NCBI RefSeq assembly: GCF_002479495.1 | Contig: NZ_DLNQ01000005.1 | Span: forward strand, 257,095-321,094 | DNA length: 64,000 nt | Direction of reading: 5' to 3' | Source of the DNA: Brevundimonas sp. UBA7506 | GTDB lineage: Bacteria; Pseudomonadota; Alphaproteobacteria; Caulobacterales; Caulobacteraceae | Shown: positions 10,045 to 18,354 of the stretch, piece after piece | How the letters are laid out: every line of letters starts with the position of its first letter | How positions within the stretch are numbered: position 1 is the first letter of the stretch | Translations under genes and position numbers: made by a program | Notes under the pieces: model-generated | What the model saw: only the letters and a program-made list of their open reading frames with translations | Databases searched by the model: none | Told to the model about the DNA's origin: nothing

Positions 10045-11205
10045 ATGAACGCCAGCCTCATGCGCGCCCGCAGGGCGGGTGAACACGCCAAGGTCGGCTT
10101 CGTCGAGCTGTTCTTCGATCTGGTCTTCGTCTTCGCCATCACCCAGGTCAGTCACCTGTTGCTGGCGCATCTGACGCCGCTGGGGGCGCTGGAGGCGGCG
10201 ATCCTGCTGGCGGCGGTGTGGTGGGTGTGGATCGACACCAGCTGGATCACCAACTGGCTGGACCCTGAGCGCGGGCCGGTGCGGTTGATGCTGTTCGGCC
10301 TGATGGCGGCGGGCCTGGTCATGTCGACCTCGCTGCCCTCGGCGTTTGGCGACAAGGGGCTGGCCTTCGCCTGCGCCTTTGCGGCCATTCAGGTCGGGCG
10401 CAGCCTGTTCACCCTGTGGGCCGTGCGCGGCTCGCCGGTGCAGAAGGCGAATTTCCTGCGAATTTCAGCCTGGTCGCTGCTGGGCGCCATCTTCTGGATC
10501 GGCGGCGGGCTGGCGGAGGGGCAGACGCGGCTGCTGATCTGGCTGGTCGCCTTGCTGCTGGAGTTCACCGCGCCGGCGGTCGGCTATGTCGTGCCGGGGC
10601 TGGGGCGGTCAAACACAGCGGAGTGGGATGTCGAGGGCGCGCATCTGGCCGAGCGGGTTGGGCTGTTCGTCATTATCTGCCTGGGCGAGTCGATCGTCGT
10701 CACCGGGGCGACGTTCGCGGGCCTGACATGGACGGCGCCGGTCGTGGTCGCCTTCGCTTCGGCCCTGACCACGGCCATCACCATGTGGTGGCTGTTCTTT
10801 AACGAGGCGCACGAAGCGGCGGCAGAAACCTTTGTTCACGCCTCCGATCCCGGCGCGATCGCGCGTCGGGTCTATACCTATTGTCCGATCATCGTGGTGG
10901 CGGGGATCGTGGTGACAGCGGTCGGCGACGAACTGGCGCTGGCGCACCCGCTGGGGGCCACGACCATGGCGACAACTGCGGTGCTGCTCGGCGGCCCGCT
11001 GCTGTTCCTGCTGGGGACCAGTCTGTCGATCCTGGCGATCTGGGGCAGGATCGCCTGGCCGCGCGTCGCGGGCATAGGCTTGCTGGCGGCGGCGGCCGTG
11101 GTCGCTCCGCTGCTGCAGCCCCTGGTTCTGACTTTGGTGTCGACGGTTGTTCTGGTGCTTGCTGCGATCTGGGAGTCTGTCGAGGGCCGCGAAAAGAAGG
11201 CTTAG
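10045..11205 (+). CDS. Low-temperature-requirement A (LtrA) family membrane protein
   Basis: A 386-residue polytopic protein with about ten hydrophobic segments. The opening KVGFVELFFDLVFVFAITQVSHLL is the LtrA family hallmark (FVELFFDLVFVFA), and the mid-region LFVIICLGESIVVTG matches the second conserved block with ExxxxxG. LtrA was named from a Listeria cold-growth mutant; its biochemical role is unknown. GGAG lies about eight bases before the ATG. It converges on uvrD with a four-base overlap. Confidence 0.85.
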   Translation: MNASLMRARRAGEHAKVGFVELFFDLVFVFAITQVSHLLLAHLTPLGALEAAILLAAVWWVWIDTSWITNWLDPERGPVRLMLFGLMAAGLVMSTSLPSAFGDKGLAFACAFAAIQVGRSLFTLWAVRGSPVQKANFLRISAWSLLGAIFWIGGGLAEGQTRLLIWLVALLLEFTAPAVGYVVPGLGRSNTAEWDVEGAHLAERVGLFVIICLGESIVVTGATFAGLTWTAPVVVAFASALTTAITMWWLFFNEAHEAAAETFVHASDPGAIARRVYTYCPIIVVAGIVVTAVGDELALAHPLGATTMATTAVLLGGPLLFLLGTSLSILAIWGRIAWPRVAGIGLLAAAAVVAPLLQPLVLTLVSTVVLVLAAIWESVEGREKKA

Positions 11206-13541
11206 GAAGCTTTCTCTACGAAGCTGTCGATGACCTTTTTCTCGCCTGCCTTGTCGAAGGCGACGACCAGCTTGTTGCCCTCGATCGCGCGAACGGCGCC
11301 ATAGCCGAACTTCTGATGGAAGACGCGGTCACCGCGCGACCAGTTGGAGCCGGCTTTGGGGACGGTGGTGGCGATCAGGCGGCCGTCGCCCTCGATAATC
11401 GCCTTGCGGGCCGGCGTGGATGTGGAGCGCGCCGGCTGGCTGGAGGTGAAGCTCTGTGCGCGTTTCCAGCCTGGGCTCGAGTAGCCGCTGCCGAAGGAGG
11501 GGGTGTCGTCCCAACGGCTCTTGGCCTCTTTCATGCCGGTCGAGGCGCCATAGTAGCCGGTGTCGGACTGCGGATCGACGTGGGCCAGAGGCAGTTCGTC
11601 GACGAAGCGGCTGGGCAGTTGCGAGGTCCAGCGGCCATAGACCAGACGGTTGGCGGCGAAGCTGATGCGCGCGTCGCGCTTGGCGCGGGTGACGCCGACG
11701 TAGGCCAGTCGGCGCTCCTCCTCGAGGCCCTTCATGCCCTTCTCGTCGATGCTGCGCTGACTGGGGAAGACGCCTTCCTCCCAGCCCGGCAGGAAGACCA
11801 GCGGGAACTCCAGCCCCTTGGCGCCGTGCAGGGTCATGATCTGTACAGCGCCGCTTTCGGACTCAGGCGCGGCCCGGTCGAGGTCCATGACCAGTGAGAC
11901 ATGCTCTAGATAGGCTTGCAGCGTGTCGAACGCCTGCATGGCCTGGGTCAGTTCCTTGAGGTTGTCCAGGCGCGTCTGGCCGCTTGTGCGGTCGGCCTTC
12001 TGCATATCGGTGTAGCCGCTCTCGTCCAGCAAGGTCTCGGTCACCTGCCAGTGGGGCGTGCCCATGCTAGCCAGATCGCGCCAGCGGTCGAGGTCGCGCA
12101 CGAAGTTGGCCAGGGGCGTGCGGGTGCGGGCCTGAAGCTCGTCGGTCGTGATCAGATGGCGGACCGCCTGCATGGCCGAGACGCCGTTCTCGCGGGCGAT
12201 GTGCAGGATCTTCTGGACGCTGGTGTCGCCTATGCCGCGCTTGGGGACATTGACAATGCGCTCGAACGCCAGGTCGTCGTCCTCGGACTGGATCAGGCGC
12301 AAATAGGCGTGGGCGTCGCGGATTTCGGCGCGCTCGAAGAAGCGGGGGCCGCCGATGACCTGATAGGGGACGGCCAGCATGACGAAGCGCTCTTCGAAGG
12401 CTCGCATCTGGAAGGAGGCGCGGACCAGGACGGCCATGCCCCTGTACTTCATGCCCTGCTTGCGGGCGGTTTCAATCTCGTCGGCGATCAGGCGGGCCTC
12501 GGCCTCGCCGTCCCAGACGCCGCGCACGCGCACCTTGTCGCCGCTGTCGTCCTCGGTCCACAGGGTCTTGCCCAGTCGGTCCTGATTGGTCGAGATCAGG
12601 GCCGAGGCGGCGCCGAGGATATGTTTGGTCGAGCGGTAGTTGCGCTCCAGCTTGACGATCTTCGCGCCGGGGAAGTCGCGCTCGAAGCGCAGGATGTTGT
12701 CCACCTCGGCCCCGCGCCAGCCGTAGATCGACTGATCATCGTCGCCGACGCAGCAGACATTGCCGGTCGAGGAAGTCAGCAGCCGCAGCCACAGGTACTG
12801 GGCGACGTTGGTGTCCTGATACTCGTCCACCAGGATGTAGCGGAAGCGACGGCGATATTCCTCAGCCAGGTCAGCGTGTTGCGACAGGATGGTGAGGTTG
12901 TGCAGCAGCAGGTCGCCGAAGTCGCAGGCGTTCAGCGTGACCAACCGTTTCTGATAGGCGGCGTAGAGAGCATGGCCGTTGCCGTTGGCGAAGTCCTCGC
13001 CCGGCGGCAGCTTCTCGGGCGTCCAGCCGCGGTTCTTCCAGTGGTCGATCAGGTGGGCCAGCGACTTGGGCGTGTGCTTCTTGGTGTCGATGTTGGCGGC
13101 TTCGAGCAGCTGTTTCAGCAGCCGCTCCTGGTCGTCGGTGTCCAGGATGGTGAAGCTCGACTTCAGCCCGACTAGCTCCGAGTGCCGACGCAGGATCTGG
13201 GCCGCGACCGAGTGGAAGGTGCCGAGCCAGCGCAGGCCCTCGGCCGACGGGCCGATCAGGTGGGTGATCCGCTCGCGCATCTCGCGCGCGGCCTTGTTGG
13301 TGAAGGTGACGACCAGCAGTTCCCAGGGCTTGGCCCGGCCCGTCGCCAGGATATGGGCCAGACGGGTGGTCAGGACGCGGGTCTTGCCCGTGCCGGCGCC
13401 GGCGAGGACCAGGACCGGCCCCTCGGTCGTTTCGACCGCCAGCCTCTGTTCGGGGTTCAGACCGGACAGGTAATCGGCCGCGCCTTGCGGCGACTGGCTG
13501 CGCGCGAGGTCGGAAATGCGGGGGGCGGGCAGGTCGGTCAC
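11202..13541 (-). CDS. uvrD: UvrD/PcrA-type 3'-5' DNA helicase
   Basis: Superfamily 1 helicase of 779 residues used in nucleotide-excision and mismatch repair. Walker A AGAGTGKT is at 47-54, motif II reads LVDEYQDTN, and CCVGDDDQSIYGWRGA, LERNYRST, MTLHGAKGLEFPLVFLPGWEEG and EERRLAYVGVTRAKRDARI supply motifs III-VI. The C-terminal ~45 residues (GDRVFHQKFGYGAVRAIEGN...) form the Tudor-like RNA-polymerase-binding tail of UvrD/PcrA. A near-consensus SOS element GAAC-N7-GCAC lies 36-50 bases upstream of the start. Convergent with the LtrA-family gene. Confidence 0.95.
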   Translation of the reverse strand: MTDLPAPRISDLARSQSPQGAADYLSGLNPEQRLAVETTEGPVLVLAGAGTGKTRVLTTRLAHILATGRAKPWELLVVTFTNKAAREMRERITHLIGPSAEGLRWLGTFHSVAAQILRRHSELVGLKSSFTILDTDDQERLLKQLLEAANIDTKKHTPKSLAHLIDHWKNRGWTPEKLPPGEDFANGNGHALYAAYQKRLVTLNACDFGDLLLHNLTILSQHADLAEEYRRRFRYILVDEYQDTNVAQYLWLRLLTSSTGNVCCVGDDDQSIYGWRGAEVDNILRFERDFPGAKIVKLERNYRSTKHILGAASALISTNQDRLGKTLWTEDDSGDKVRVRGVWDGEAEARLIADEIETARKQGMKYRGMAVLVRASFQMRAFEERFVMLAVPYQVIGGPRFFERAEIRDAHAYLRLIQSEDDDLAFERIVNVPKRGIGDTSVQKILHIARENGVSAMQAVRHLITTDELQARTRTPLANFVRDLDRWRDLASMGTPHWQVTETLLDESGYTDMQKADRTSGQTRLDNLKELTQAMQAFDTLQAYLEHVSLVMDLDRAAPESESGAVQIMTLHGAKGLEFPLVFLPGWEEGVFPSQRSIDEKGMKGLEEERRLAYVGVTRAKRDARISFAANRLVYGRWTSQLPSRFVDELPLAHVDPQSDTGYYGASTGMKEAKSRWDDTPSFGSGYSSPGWKRAQSFTSSQPARSTSTPARKAIIEGDGRLIATTVPKAGSNWSRGDRVFHQKFGYGAVRAIEGNKLVVAFDKAGEKKVIDSFVEKAS

Positions 13542-13576
13542 TGGATAAGCGGCTCACGCAAGGCGGATTCGGAGGA

Positions 13577-13591
13577 GAACATAAGCAGCAC
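13577..13591. promoter_or_regulatory. Near-consensus SOS box upstream of uvrD
   Basis: GAAC-ATAAGCA-GCAC differs by one base from the alphaproteobacterial LexA site GAAC-N7-GAAC (GTTC-N7-GTTC). It lies 36-50 bases before the uvrD start codon. One mismatch in eight fixed bases makes chance possible. Confidence 0.35.
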
Positions 13592-13689
13592 AGAGGCCAA
13601 AGTCAGGCCCCGATGGAAAATGGCTTGCGGGAACCGCCAAGCCTGACCCTCGTTCTCTCGACCTCAGGGAAGTCATGGAAGGGAAACAG

Positions 13690-13875
13690 ATGGCGGAGAG
13701 TTCAAGCGGGGGAGGCAACGCGGGATTGGCCTTCATCGTCGGCGGCCTGGTGGTCGTGGTGGCGATTCTGGCCTGGTTCCTGTTGGGACGAGGCGGGGCG
13801 CCTGAGACCAAGAATGTCGATATCGACGTGAAGCTGCCTGAAGTCTCGGCGCCGGCCGTGCCGGGCAATCAGTAG
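13690..13875 (+). CDS. Small single-pass membrane protein (paralogue of the next gene)
   Basis: A 61-residue protein: a Ser/Gly-rich N-terminus, one transmembrane helix (GLAFIVGGLVVVVAILAWFL), then a short tail containing NVDIDVKLPEV and ending in Pro/Val/Asn. The ATG at 13690 is preferred over 13675 because AAGGGA is well placed upstream. It shares the same plan and residues with the next gene, 13 bases downstream: GG-x-AFI-x-GGL-x-V-x-VA-x-x-AWF and a VD/LDI-D/N-VK/P-LPE tail. No family name recognised. Confidence 0.7.
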   Translation: MAESSSGGGNAGLAFIVGGLVVVVAILAWFLLGRGGAPETKNVDIDVKLPEVSAPAVPGNQ

Positions 13876-13888
13876 AGAGGCGCGCTCA

Positions 13889-14203
13889 ATGACGGATCCC
13901 AACATCCCGCCGCCGGAACGGGTGGTGCATCAAACGACCATCAATACCGCTGCGCCCGAAAGAAGGAGCGGCGGCGGCATGATGGCCTTCATCCTCGGCG
14001 GATTGATCGTCGCGGTCGCTGTGATCGCGTGGTTCGTCTATTCGGGTGGTCGCGTTCCTGCCGCGCCGGAAGCGCCTGAGGTCAACCTGGACATCAACGT
14101 CCCGGCCCCGAAGTTGCCGGAGGCGCCGAGGCTGCCGGACGTGCCGCGTCCTGCCGAACCGCCGACCGTCGCTGCCCCCGGCAACCCTGAGCCGCAGGGT
14201 TGA
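13889..14203 (+). CDS. Small Pro-rich membrane protein (tandem paralogue)
   Basis: A 104-residue protein with a 33-residue polar N-terminus (VVHQTTINTAAPERRSGGG), one membrane helix (MMAFILGGLIVAVAVIAWFV) and a Pro/Ala-rich periplasmic tail with NLDINVPAPKLPEAPRLPDV. The helix and the DI-V-LPE motif repeat those of the preceding gene, so the pair arose by tandem duplication. GAGAGG precedes the ATG. Function unknown; an anchored, envelope-spanning spacer role is only a guess. Confidence 0.7.
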   Translation: MTDPNIPPPERVVHQTTINTAAPERRSGGGMMAFILGGLIVAVAVIAWFVYSGGRVPAAPEAPEVNLDINVPAPKLPEAPRLPDVPRPAEPPTVAAPGNPEPQG

Positions 14204-14213
14204 TCTCTAGGGG

Positions 14214-14933
14214 CTACTTCAGCCTGTAGCTGATGGTGGTGACGACGCGGACCTTCTTGTTCAGCGAGGTCGCCTCGTCGCCGAAGCCGTCGCGGGGCAG
14301 GATTTCGAACGAGCCCTGTCCCGCCGACTTGATCGGCCCCAGCGGCGCGCCGGAGTCCTTGGCGAACTGGACGGCGCCCGTGCGGGCGGCGGCTGTGGCC
14401 TCTGCGATCATGGCGGGACGCACGTCGTTGAGCTTGGTGAAGATGTAGGACGGCCCCTGGAAGTCCTGCAGCACCACGCCCTGACGCACCAGGTCATTCA
14501 GGTTGCGGGTGGTGGTCTGGACCCGGTCAACGTCGTTGGTGCGCACGACGACCGTCTGGGTCAGGATGAAGCGCGGACCGCCGGTCTGGCTGGCGTATTC
14601 GCGTGAGCGGGTGTCGGCGACGCCGAGTTGGCCCAGATCGACCGAACTGTCGGGATAGCCCTGGGCCTTGAGGAACTGGCGCACGATAGCCAGGTCGCCG
14701 TCGATGCGAGCCTGGACCTCGGACAGGACGTCGCCCGAGGCGGTGAAGCGGATCGGCAGGACGGCCAGATCGGCCTTCACGTCCTTTTCCGCCAAACCGC
14801 GCACGGTGACGGAGCGGTCGCCGGCGCGGGCGTTGACCACGCCCTGACCGATCAGGGCGCCGCCGCCGATCAGGCCGACGGCTAGAAGGCCCCCGATTAC
14901 GGCGGCGGGGATCAGGCGGCTGTCCGTGGTCAT
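14214..14933 (-). CDS. SIMPL/DUF541 domain protein, membrane-anchored periplasmic
   Basis: A 239-residue protein with an N-terminal hydrophobic anchor (LIPAAVIGGLLAVGLIGGGALI) and a SIMPL domain beginning SVTVRGLAEKDVKADLAVLPIRF, then SEVQARIDGDLAIVRQFLKAQGY and ending KKVRVVTTISYRLK. SIMPL proteins (YggE, BP26) are periplasmic and associated with oxidative-stress protection, mechanism unclear. The start ATG overlaps the stop of the ribbon-helix-helix gene upstream, so the two are co-translated. Confidence 0.8.
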   Translation of the reverse strand: MTTDSRLIPAAVIGGLLAVGLIGGGALIGQGVVNARAGDRSVTVRGLAEKDVKADLAVLPIRFTASGDVLSEVQARIDGDLAIVRQFLKAQGYPDSSVDLGQLGVADTRSREYASQTGGPRFILTQTVVVRTNDVDRVQTTTRNLNDLVRQGVVLQDFQGPSYIFTKLNDVRPAMIAEATAAARTGAVQFAKDSGAPLGPIKSAGQGSFEILPRDGFGDEATSLNKKVRVVTTISYRLK

Positions 14934-15166
14934 GCGTCTTCTCCGGCGAAGCTGCGGTCGCCGCCGGCCCACTGCAAGGCCAGAACCCGGCAGGCCGAGG
15001 CGAGGGGACGACGGCCGCGCCAGGCGTCGATACGGATCAACAGGGCGGCGCGGCCCAGGTTCAACTCAGCCCCGATGGCGTCCAGCACGGTCCAGAACTC
15101 CGGCTCCAGCGCCACCGAGGTGGCGTGGCCGGACAGGAGGACGGATCGCTTGGCGAGGCTGCTCAC
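14930..15166 (-). CDS. Ribbon-helix-helix domain protein (RHH_4-like)
   Basis: A 78-residue basic protein: KRSVLLSGHATSVALEPEFW forms the beta-strand and first helix of an RHH fold, and LRLD-like LIRIDAWRGRRPLASACRVLAL the second part. Members of this family usually describe a short putative DNA-binding protein typical of Alphaproteobacteria. It overlaps the downstream SIMPL gene by four bases and follows a lipoprotein gene by two; autoregulation of this small operon is plausible but not shown. Confidence 0.7.
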   Translation of the reverse strand: MSSLAKRSVLLSGHATSVALEPEFWTVLDAIGAELNLGRAALLIRIDAWRGRRPLASACRVLALQWAGGDRSFAGEDA

Positions 15167-15168
15167 GG

Positions 15169-15579
15169 TTAGCGGACGCCGACCATCATGATATCGACCT
15201 TGTTCGGCGCGCCTTGTGTCAGGACGGAATGGCGGGTGTCGGTGGTGAAGCGCAGGGCCCCGGCCGGGTCGCGGATCTCGGCGCGAACGGCATAGGTGTG
15301 ACGGGCGTCAATCTGGCTGTTCGGCACCGTCAGGGTGACGGCGTAGGGCGGGCCGCGACCGTCCAGCGGCTGGGTGGTCTGGGCCAGAACGCGGGCGGGC
15401 GCGTCCATCAGGCTGACATCCTCGACCTTGACCGTCAGCACATGGCCGGGCGGCAGCATGATGCGCTCGCGATAGGCGGCGGTGACATCGACCTGGGTGG
15501 AGGCGGCCTCGCCGCCCGGCATGCTGGAGCAGGCGGCGACCACAAGGGCAAGCGGGGCGATCAGCGGAAGGAAGCGCAT
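15169..15579 (-). CDS. YbaY-like lipoprotein
   Basis: A 136-residue predicted lipoprotein: MRFLPLIAPLALVVAAC ends in a lipobox (VAAC, Cys17). The rest is a single beta-rich domain with IMLPPGHVLTVKVEDVSLMDAP and PYAVTLTVPNSQIDARHTYAVRAEI, the pattern of YbaY/type III secretion pilotin-like proteins. An upstream in-frame ATG at 15699 would add an unlikely 40-residue leader without signal features. Begins a three-gene unit with the RHH and SIMPL genes. Role unknown. Confidence 0.75.
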   Translation of the reverse strand: MRFLPLIAPLALVVAACSSMPGGEAASTQVDVTAAYRERIMLPPGHVLTVKVEDVSLMDAPARVLAQTTQPLDGRGPPYAVTLTVPNSQIDARHTYAVRAEIRDPAGALRFTTDTRHSVLTQGAPNKVDIMMVGVR

Positions 15580-15722
15580 GGCGGGAGTCCTGTGAGGGGG
15601 ATAGCTTAGCAGAAACGCGCGAGCGTCACATAAGGCTGCAAGACGTGAGGCGCAGCGGTCGCGATCCGATGCTAACGGAGGTTCCGCTTTCGTTTTCATT
15701 GAGTCGACTTGAGGCCCCGCCC

Positions 15723-16646
15723 GTGACCGAGCCCGCGTCCAAGCCCCTGATGTCCCCGGCCGCCCTGGCTCTGGGCGGGATCGGCGTCTGCGCCCTGATC
15801 TGGGGCACGACCTGGTACGCCATCACCTTTCAACTCGGCGCGGTCGATCCGGTGGTGTCGGTGGTGCTGCGCTTCGCCATCGCGGCGGCGGTGCTGGCCC
15901 TGGTGGTCAAGGCGACGGGCGGAAAGCTGGCCATGACGCGGCCGCAGCATCTGATGGCCATGGGGCAGGGGCTGTTCTCGTTCGCGATCAGCTACGCCTT
16001 TGTCTATGCCTCGGAGGAGAGGATCGCCTCGGCCGTGGTGGCGGTGATCTTCGCGGCCCTGGCCTTCCTCAACCTGATCCTGTTCCGGGTGGCCTCCAAG
16101 CAGAAGGCGGCGCCGGCGGCCTGGCTGGGGGCCGGCATGGGGGTGATCGGGGTGGCGGTCCTGTCGGGCGGCGAGGTCATGGGCGCGGGCCTGGGCCTGC
16201 ACGCGGTCGAGGGCGTGACCTTCGCCGTCATCGCCGTGGTGGCTTCGGCCTTCGGCAACTGGTTCGCCTGGAAGGGGCAGCAGGTGGGGGCGCAAGTCCT
16301 TCCCGGCACGGCCTGGGCCATGGCCTACGGCACGGGCGCGCTGGCTCTCTATGGCCTGGCGACCGGGGTGTCGTGGTCCGTGGCGTGGAGCCCGGCCTAT
16401 GTGATCTCGCTGCTGTATCTGTCGCTGTTCGGCTCGGTGATCGCGTTTGGCCTGTATTTCACTATCGCCCGGGCGCGCGGCTATGCGCTGGCCAGCTATA
16501 TCTCGGCCCTGACGCCGCCGATCGCCATGCTGGTGTCGGTGCTGTTCGAGGGGGCCAGGTTCGGCCTGATCGCCTTTGTCGGGCTGGCCCTGGTGCTGGC
16601 GGGCCAGTTGTTCCTGATCCGGGCGCCGAAGCGGTCGGCGGCCTAG
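15723..16646 (+). CDS. EamA-family (DMT) transporter
   Basis: A 307-residue inner-membrane protein with about ten hydrophobic helices arranged as two EamA repeats: LALGGIGVCALIWGTTWYAITFQLG starts the first and ALAGVTFAVIAVVASAFGNW begins the second. Such exporters carry amino acids, metabolites or drugs; substrate cannot be read here. The GTG at 15723 is chosen because homology starts shortly after; an ATG at 15645 would give an atypical N-terminus. A palindromic repeat follows the stop. Confidence 0.8.
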   Translation: MTEPASKPLMSPAALALGGIGVCALIWGTTWYAITFQLGAVDPVVSVVLRFAIAAAVLALVVKATGGKLAMTRPQHLMAMGQGLFSFAISYAFVYASEERIASAVVAVIFAALAFLNLILFRVASKQKAAPAAWLGAGMGVIGVAVLSGGEVMGAGLGLHAVEGVTFAVIAVVASAFGNWFAWKGQQVGAQVLPGTAWAMAYGTGALALYGLATGVSWSVAWSPAYVISLLYLSLFGSVIAFGLYFTIARARGYALASYISALTPPIAMLVSVLFEGARFGLIAFVGLALVLAGQLFLIRAPKRSAA

Positions 16647-16653
16647 GCGAAGC

Positions 16654-16745
16654 GTCATCCCGGAAGCCCATGGGGGCTATCCGGGCCGCATCAAGCGCGG
16701 CGTCTGCGGCGGTCCCGGCTCTCCGCTCGCTACGGCCGGGATGAC
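16654..16745. repeat. Palindromic intergenic repeat flanked by GTCATCCCGG / CCGGGATGAC
   Basis: Ten-base outer arms GTCATCCCGG (16654-16663) and CCGGGATGAC (16736-16745) enclose inner stems such as AAGCCC...GGGGCT. This is the common alphaproteobacterial REP-like type, lying between two convergent genes. No coding potential. Confidence 0.7.
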
Positions 16746-16758
16746 GGGGGGAGAGGGT

Positions 16759-16941
16759 CTACTCCAGCTCGTCCAGCTTGTGGCCGTCCAGGCGCGCGGC
16801 GTCGCGGTCGCGCTCCTTTTGCGTCATCTGGCGTTCGGACTTGGTGCGGCCGAAGGTCAGGCGGTTGGCTTCTGCCGCGCGCTTGGCGTCAGCCTTGTCG
16901 CGGGCCTTGCGCGCCTTGTTCAGATTGACGACCTCGCCCAT
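16759..16941 (-). CDS. DUF4169 family small basic protein
   Basis: A 60-residue, highly charged protein starting MGEVVNLNKARKARDKADAK with NRLTFGRTKSERQM in the middle, the recognised DUF4169 signature of Alphaproteobacteria. No membrane helix. It overlaps by one base with the glutathione transferase gene upstream. Function unknown. Confidence 0.85.
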   Translation of the reverse strand: MGEVVNLNKARKARDKADAKRAAEANRLTFGRTKSERQMTQKERDRDAARLDGHKLDELE

Positions 16942-17534
16942 CAGACGTGGCCCTCGGGGCTGTCCTTGGCCCAGGCGCGCTTGAGGGCCGGACGACCGCC
17001 GATGCGCTGGGCATAGGCGTCATAGGGTTCTCCCGGCGGCATGGCGCCCCGGAACCACTGCAGCAGGCTGCCGAACAGGATGTCGAGCGCCGAGAAGTCG
17101 CCCAGGATGTAGCCGCCGTCCTTGATGGCGGCGCGCCAGCGGTGGTCCAGCGTCGCGTAGCCGGCCTTTCTCAGATCATTCCAGCTATCGGGCGCGCCGG
17201 AGGTCAGGACGCTTTCCAGCACATTGTTGTAAAGGCCCAGCCACGACAGATACTCGGCGCGGCGGGGATCATCGGGGCCGGGCGCCATCTTCGCCTCGGG
17301 GAAGCGGTCGGTGAGGAAGAGGAAGATCAGCACCGACTCGATCAGCAACTGGCCGTCGACGCTGACGGCGGGCGCCTGCTTCAGCGGGTGGGGGTTGGTC
17401 GGATCGGCGTGGCCGTGGCCGCCCTGTCGCTCGATGTCGACGTAGTGGATGTCATAGTCGGCGCCCAATTCCTCCAGCAGCCAGAGCAGGCGCGTGGAGC
17501 GGGACTGGGGCGCGTGATGGATGGTCAGCGACAT
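16941..17534 (-). CDS. Glutathione S-transferase family protein
   Basis: A 197-residue protein with an N-terminal thioredoxin-like domain (SLTIHHAPQSRSTRLLWLLEELG and QAPAVSVDGQLLIESVLIFLFL, the latter being the cis-Pro/ES glutathione-binding element) and an all-helical C-terminal domain from about 85. Ser/Arg near residue 12 are the likely activating residues. Substrate unknown. Followed by and overlapping DUF4169. Confidence 0.85.
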   Translation of the reverse strand: MSLTIHHAPQSRSTRLLWLLEELGADYDIHYVDIERQGGHGHADPTNPHPLKQAPAVSVDGQLLIESVLIFLFLTDRFPEAKMAPGPDDPRRAEYLSWLGLYNNVLESVLTSGAPDSWNDLRKAGYATLDHRWRAAIKDGGYILGDFSALDILFGSLLQWFRGAMPPGEPYDAYAQRIGGRPALKRAWAKDSPEGHV

Positions 17535-17621
17535 CGTGAACTCCCTTGGACGGCGATTGTGATGAACCCGTTCGTGGCGCGGGCCGTTTCACCCTGACCT
17601 CGAACAGCAATGGAGAGCGTC

Positions 17622-17855
17622 ATGATAGACACCTCGATGATCAAGGAACATCTGGAAGTCGTCGGTTCGGACGGCAAGCACGTCGGCCGTGTGGACCATG
17701 TAATGGGCGATCAGATCGAGCTGGCCAAGATGGATCTCGGCTCCGGCCTGAAGCACCACATGATCCCGGTCAGCTGGGTCGATCATGTCGATGAGCATGT
17801 TCACCTGAACATGACGAAGGACGAGGCCAAGGCGCGCTGGGTCGTGAAGCACTAG
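17622..17855 (+). CDS. DUF2171 family protein
   Basis: A 77-residue PRC-barrel-like protein: MIDTSMIKEHLEVVGSDGKH, VGRVDHVMGDQIEL and IPVSWVDHVDEHVHLNMTKDEA match DUF2171 family members. GGAGAG sits seven bases before the ATG at 17622, so that start is better than 17610. A strong terminator follows. Soluble and probably stress-associated in other bacteria; no mechanism known. Confidence 0.85.
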   Translation: MIDTSMIKEHLEVVGSDGKHVGRVDHVMGDQIELAKMDLGSGLKHHMIPVSWVDHVDEHVHLNMTKDEAKARWVVKH

Positions 17856-17882
17856 GCGCCGCCTTACCGCGAATTTCACTCG

Positions 17883-17909
17883 GGCCCCGCTTTCACAGGC
17901 GGGGCCTTT
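17883..17909 (+). terminator. Intrinsic terminator after DUF2171
   Basis: GGCCCCGC (17883-17890), an eight-base loop, and GCGGGGCC (17899-17906) form a perfect 8-bp stem followed by TTT, 27 bases after the DUF2171 stop. Confidence 0.7.
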
Positions 17910-17955
17910 GGCCATATCAGGGACGTTGCGCCGCGTGGCGCATGGGGAGACGACC

Positions 17956-18348
17956 TTGATCCGACTGATCCTGAACCTGCTGTGGTTCGTCCTGGGCGGC
18001 TTCGCCTCGGGCCTGGCCTGGCTGTTCGGCGGGCTGCTGCTGGCCCTGACGGTGGTGGGGCTGCCGTGGGCGTTTTCGGCCTGGCGGATCGCCAGCTATT
18101 CCTTCTGGCCGTTCGGGCGAGAAATCGTCTGGCGCGAGCCCAATCCCGCCGATCTGGGCGTCGGCTGTCTGGGCGTCGGGCTAAACGTCATCTGGCTGGT
18201 TCTGGCCGGCTGGTACATCGCCCTGGCCCATATCCTGATCGCCGTGCCGCAGTTCGTCAGTCTGATCGGCATCCCGTTCGCGCTGAAGAATGTCGAACTG
18301 GCCAAGCTGTCGCTGGCGCCGGTGGGGCGGACGATCAGGGACAAGTAG
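17956..18348 (+). CDS. YccF domain inner-membrane protein
   Basis: A 130-residue protein with repeated YccF motifs: LNLLWFVLGGFASGLAWLFGG ... LPWAFSAWRIASYSFWPFGREIV and a second copy LNVIWLVLAGWYIALAHILIA ... IPFALKNVELAKLSLAPVG. About four transmembrane segments. The TTG at 17956 is preferred since GGGGAGA lies eight bases upstream and homology begins at once. Cellular role unknown. Confidence 0.8.
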   Translation: MIRLILNLLWFVLGGFASGLAWLFGGLLLALTVVGLPWAFSAWRIASYSFWPFGREIVWREPNPADLGVGCLGVGLNVIWLVLAGWYIALAHILIAVPQFVSLIGIPFALKNVELAKLSLAPVGRTIRDK

Positions 18349-18354
18349 CCGCGG

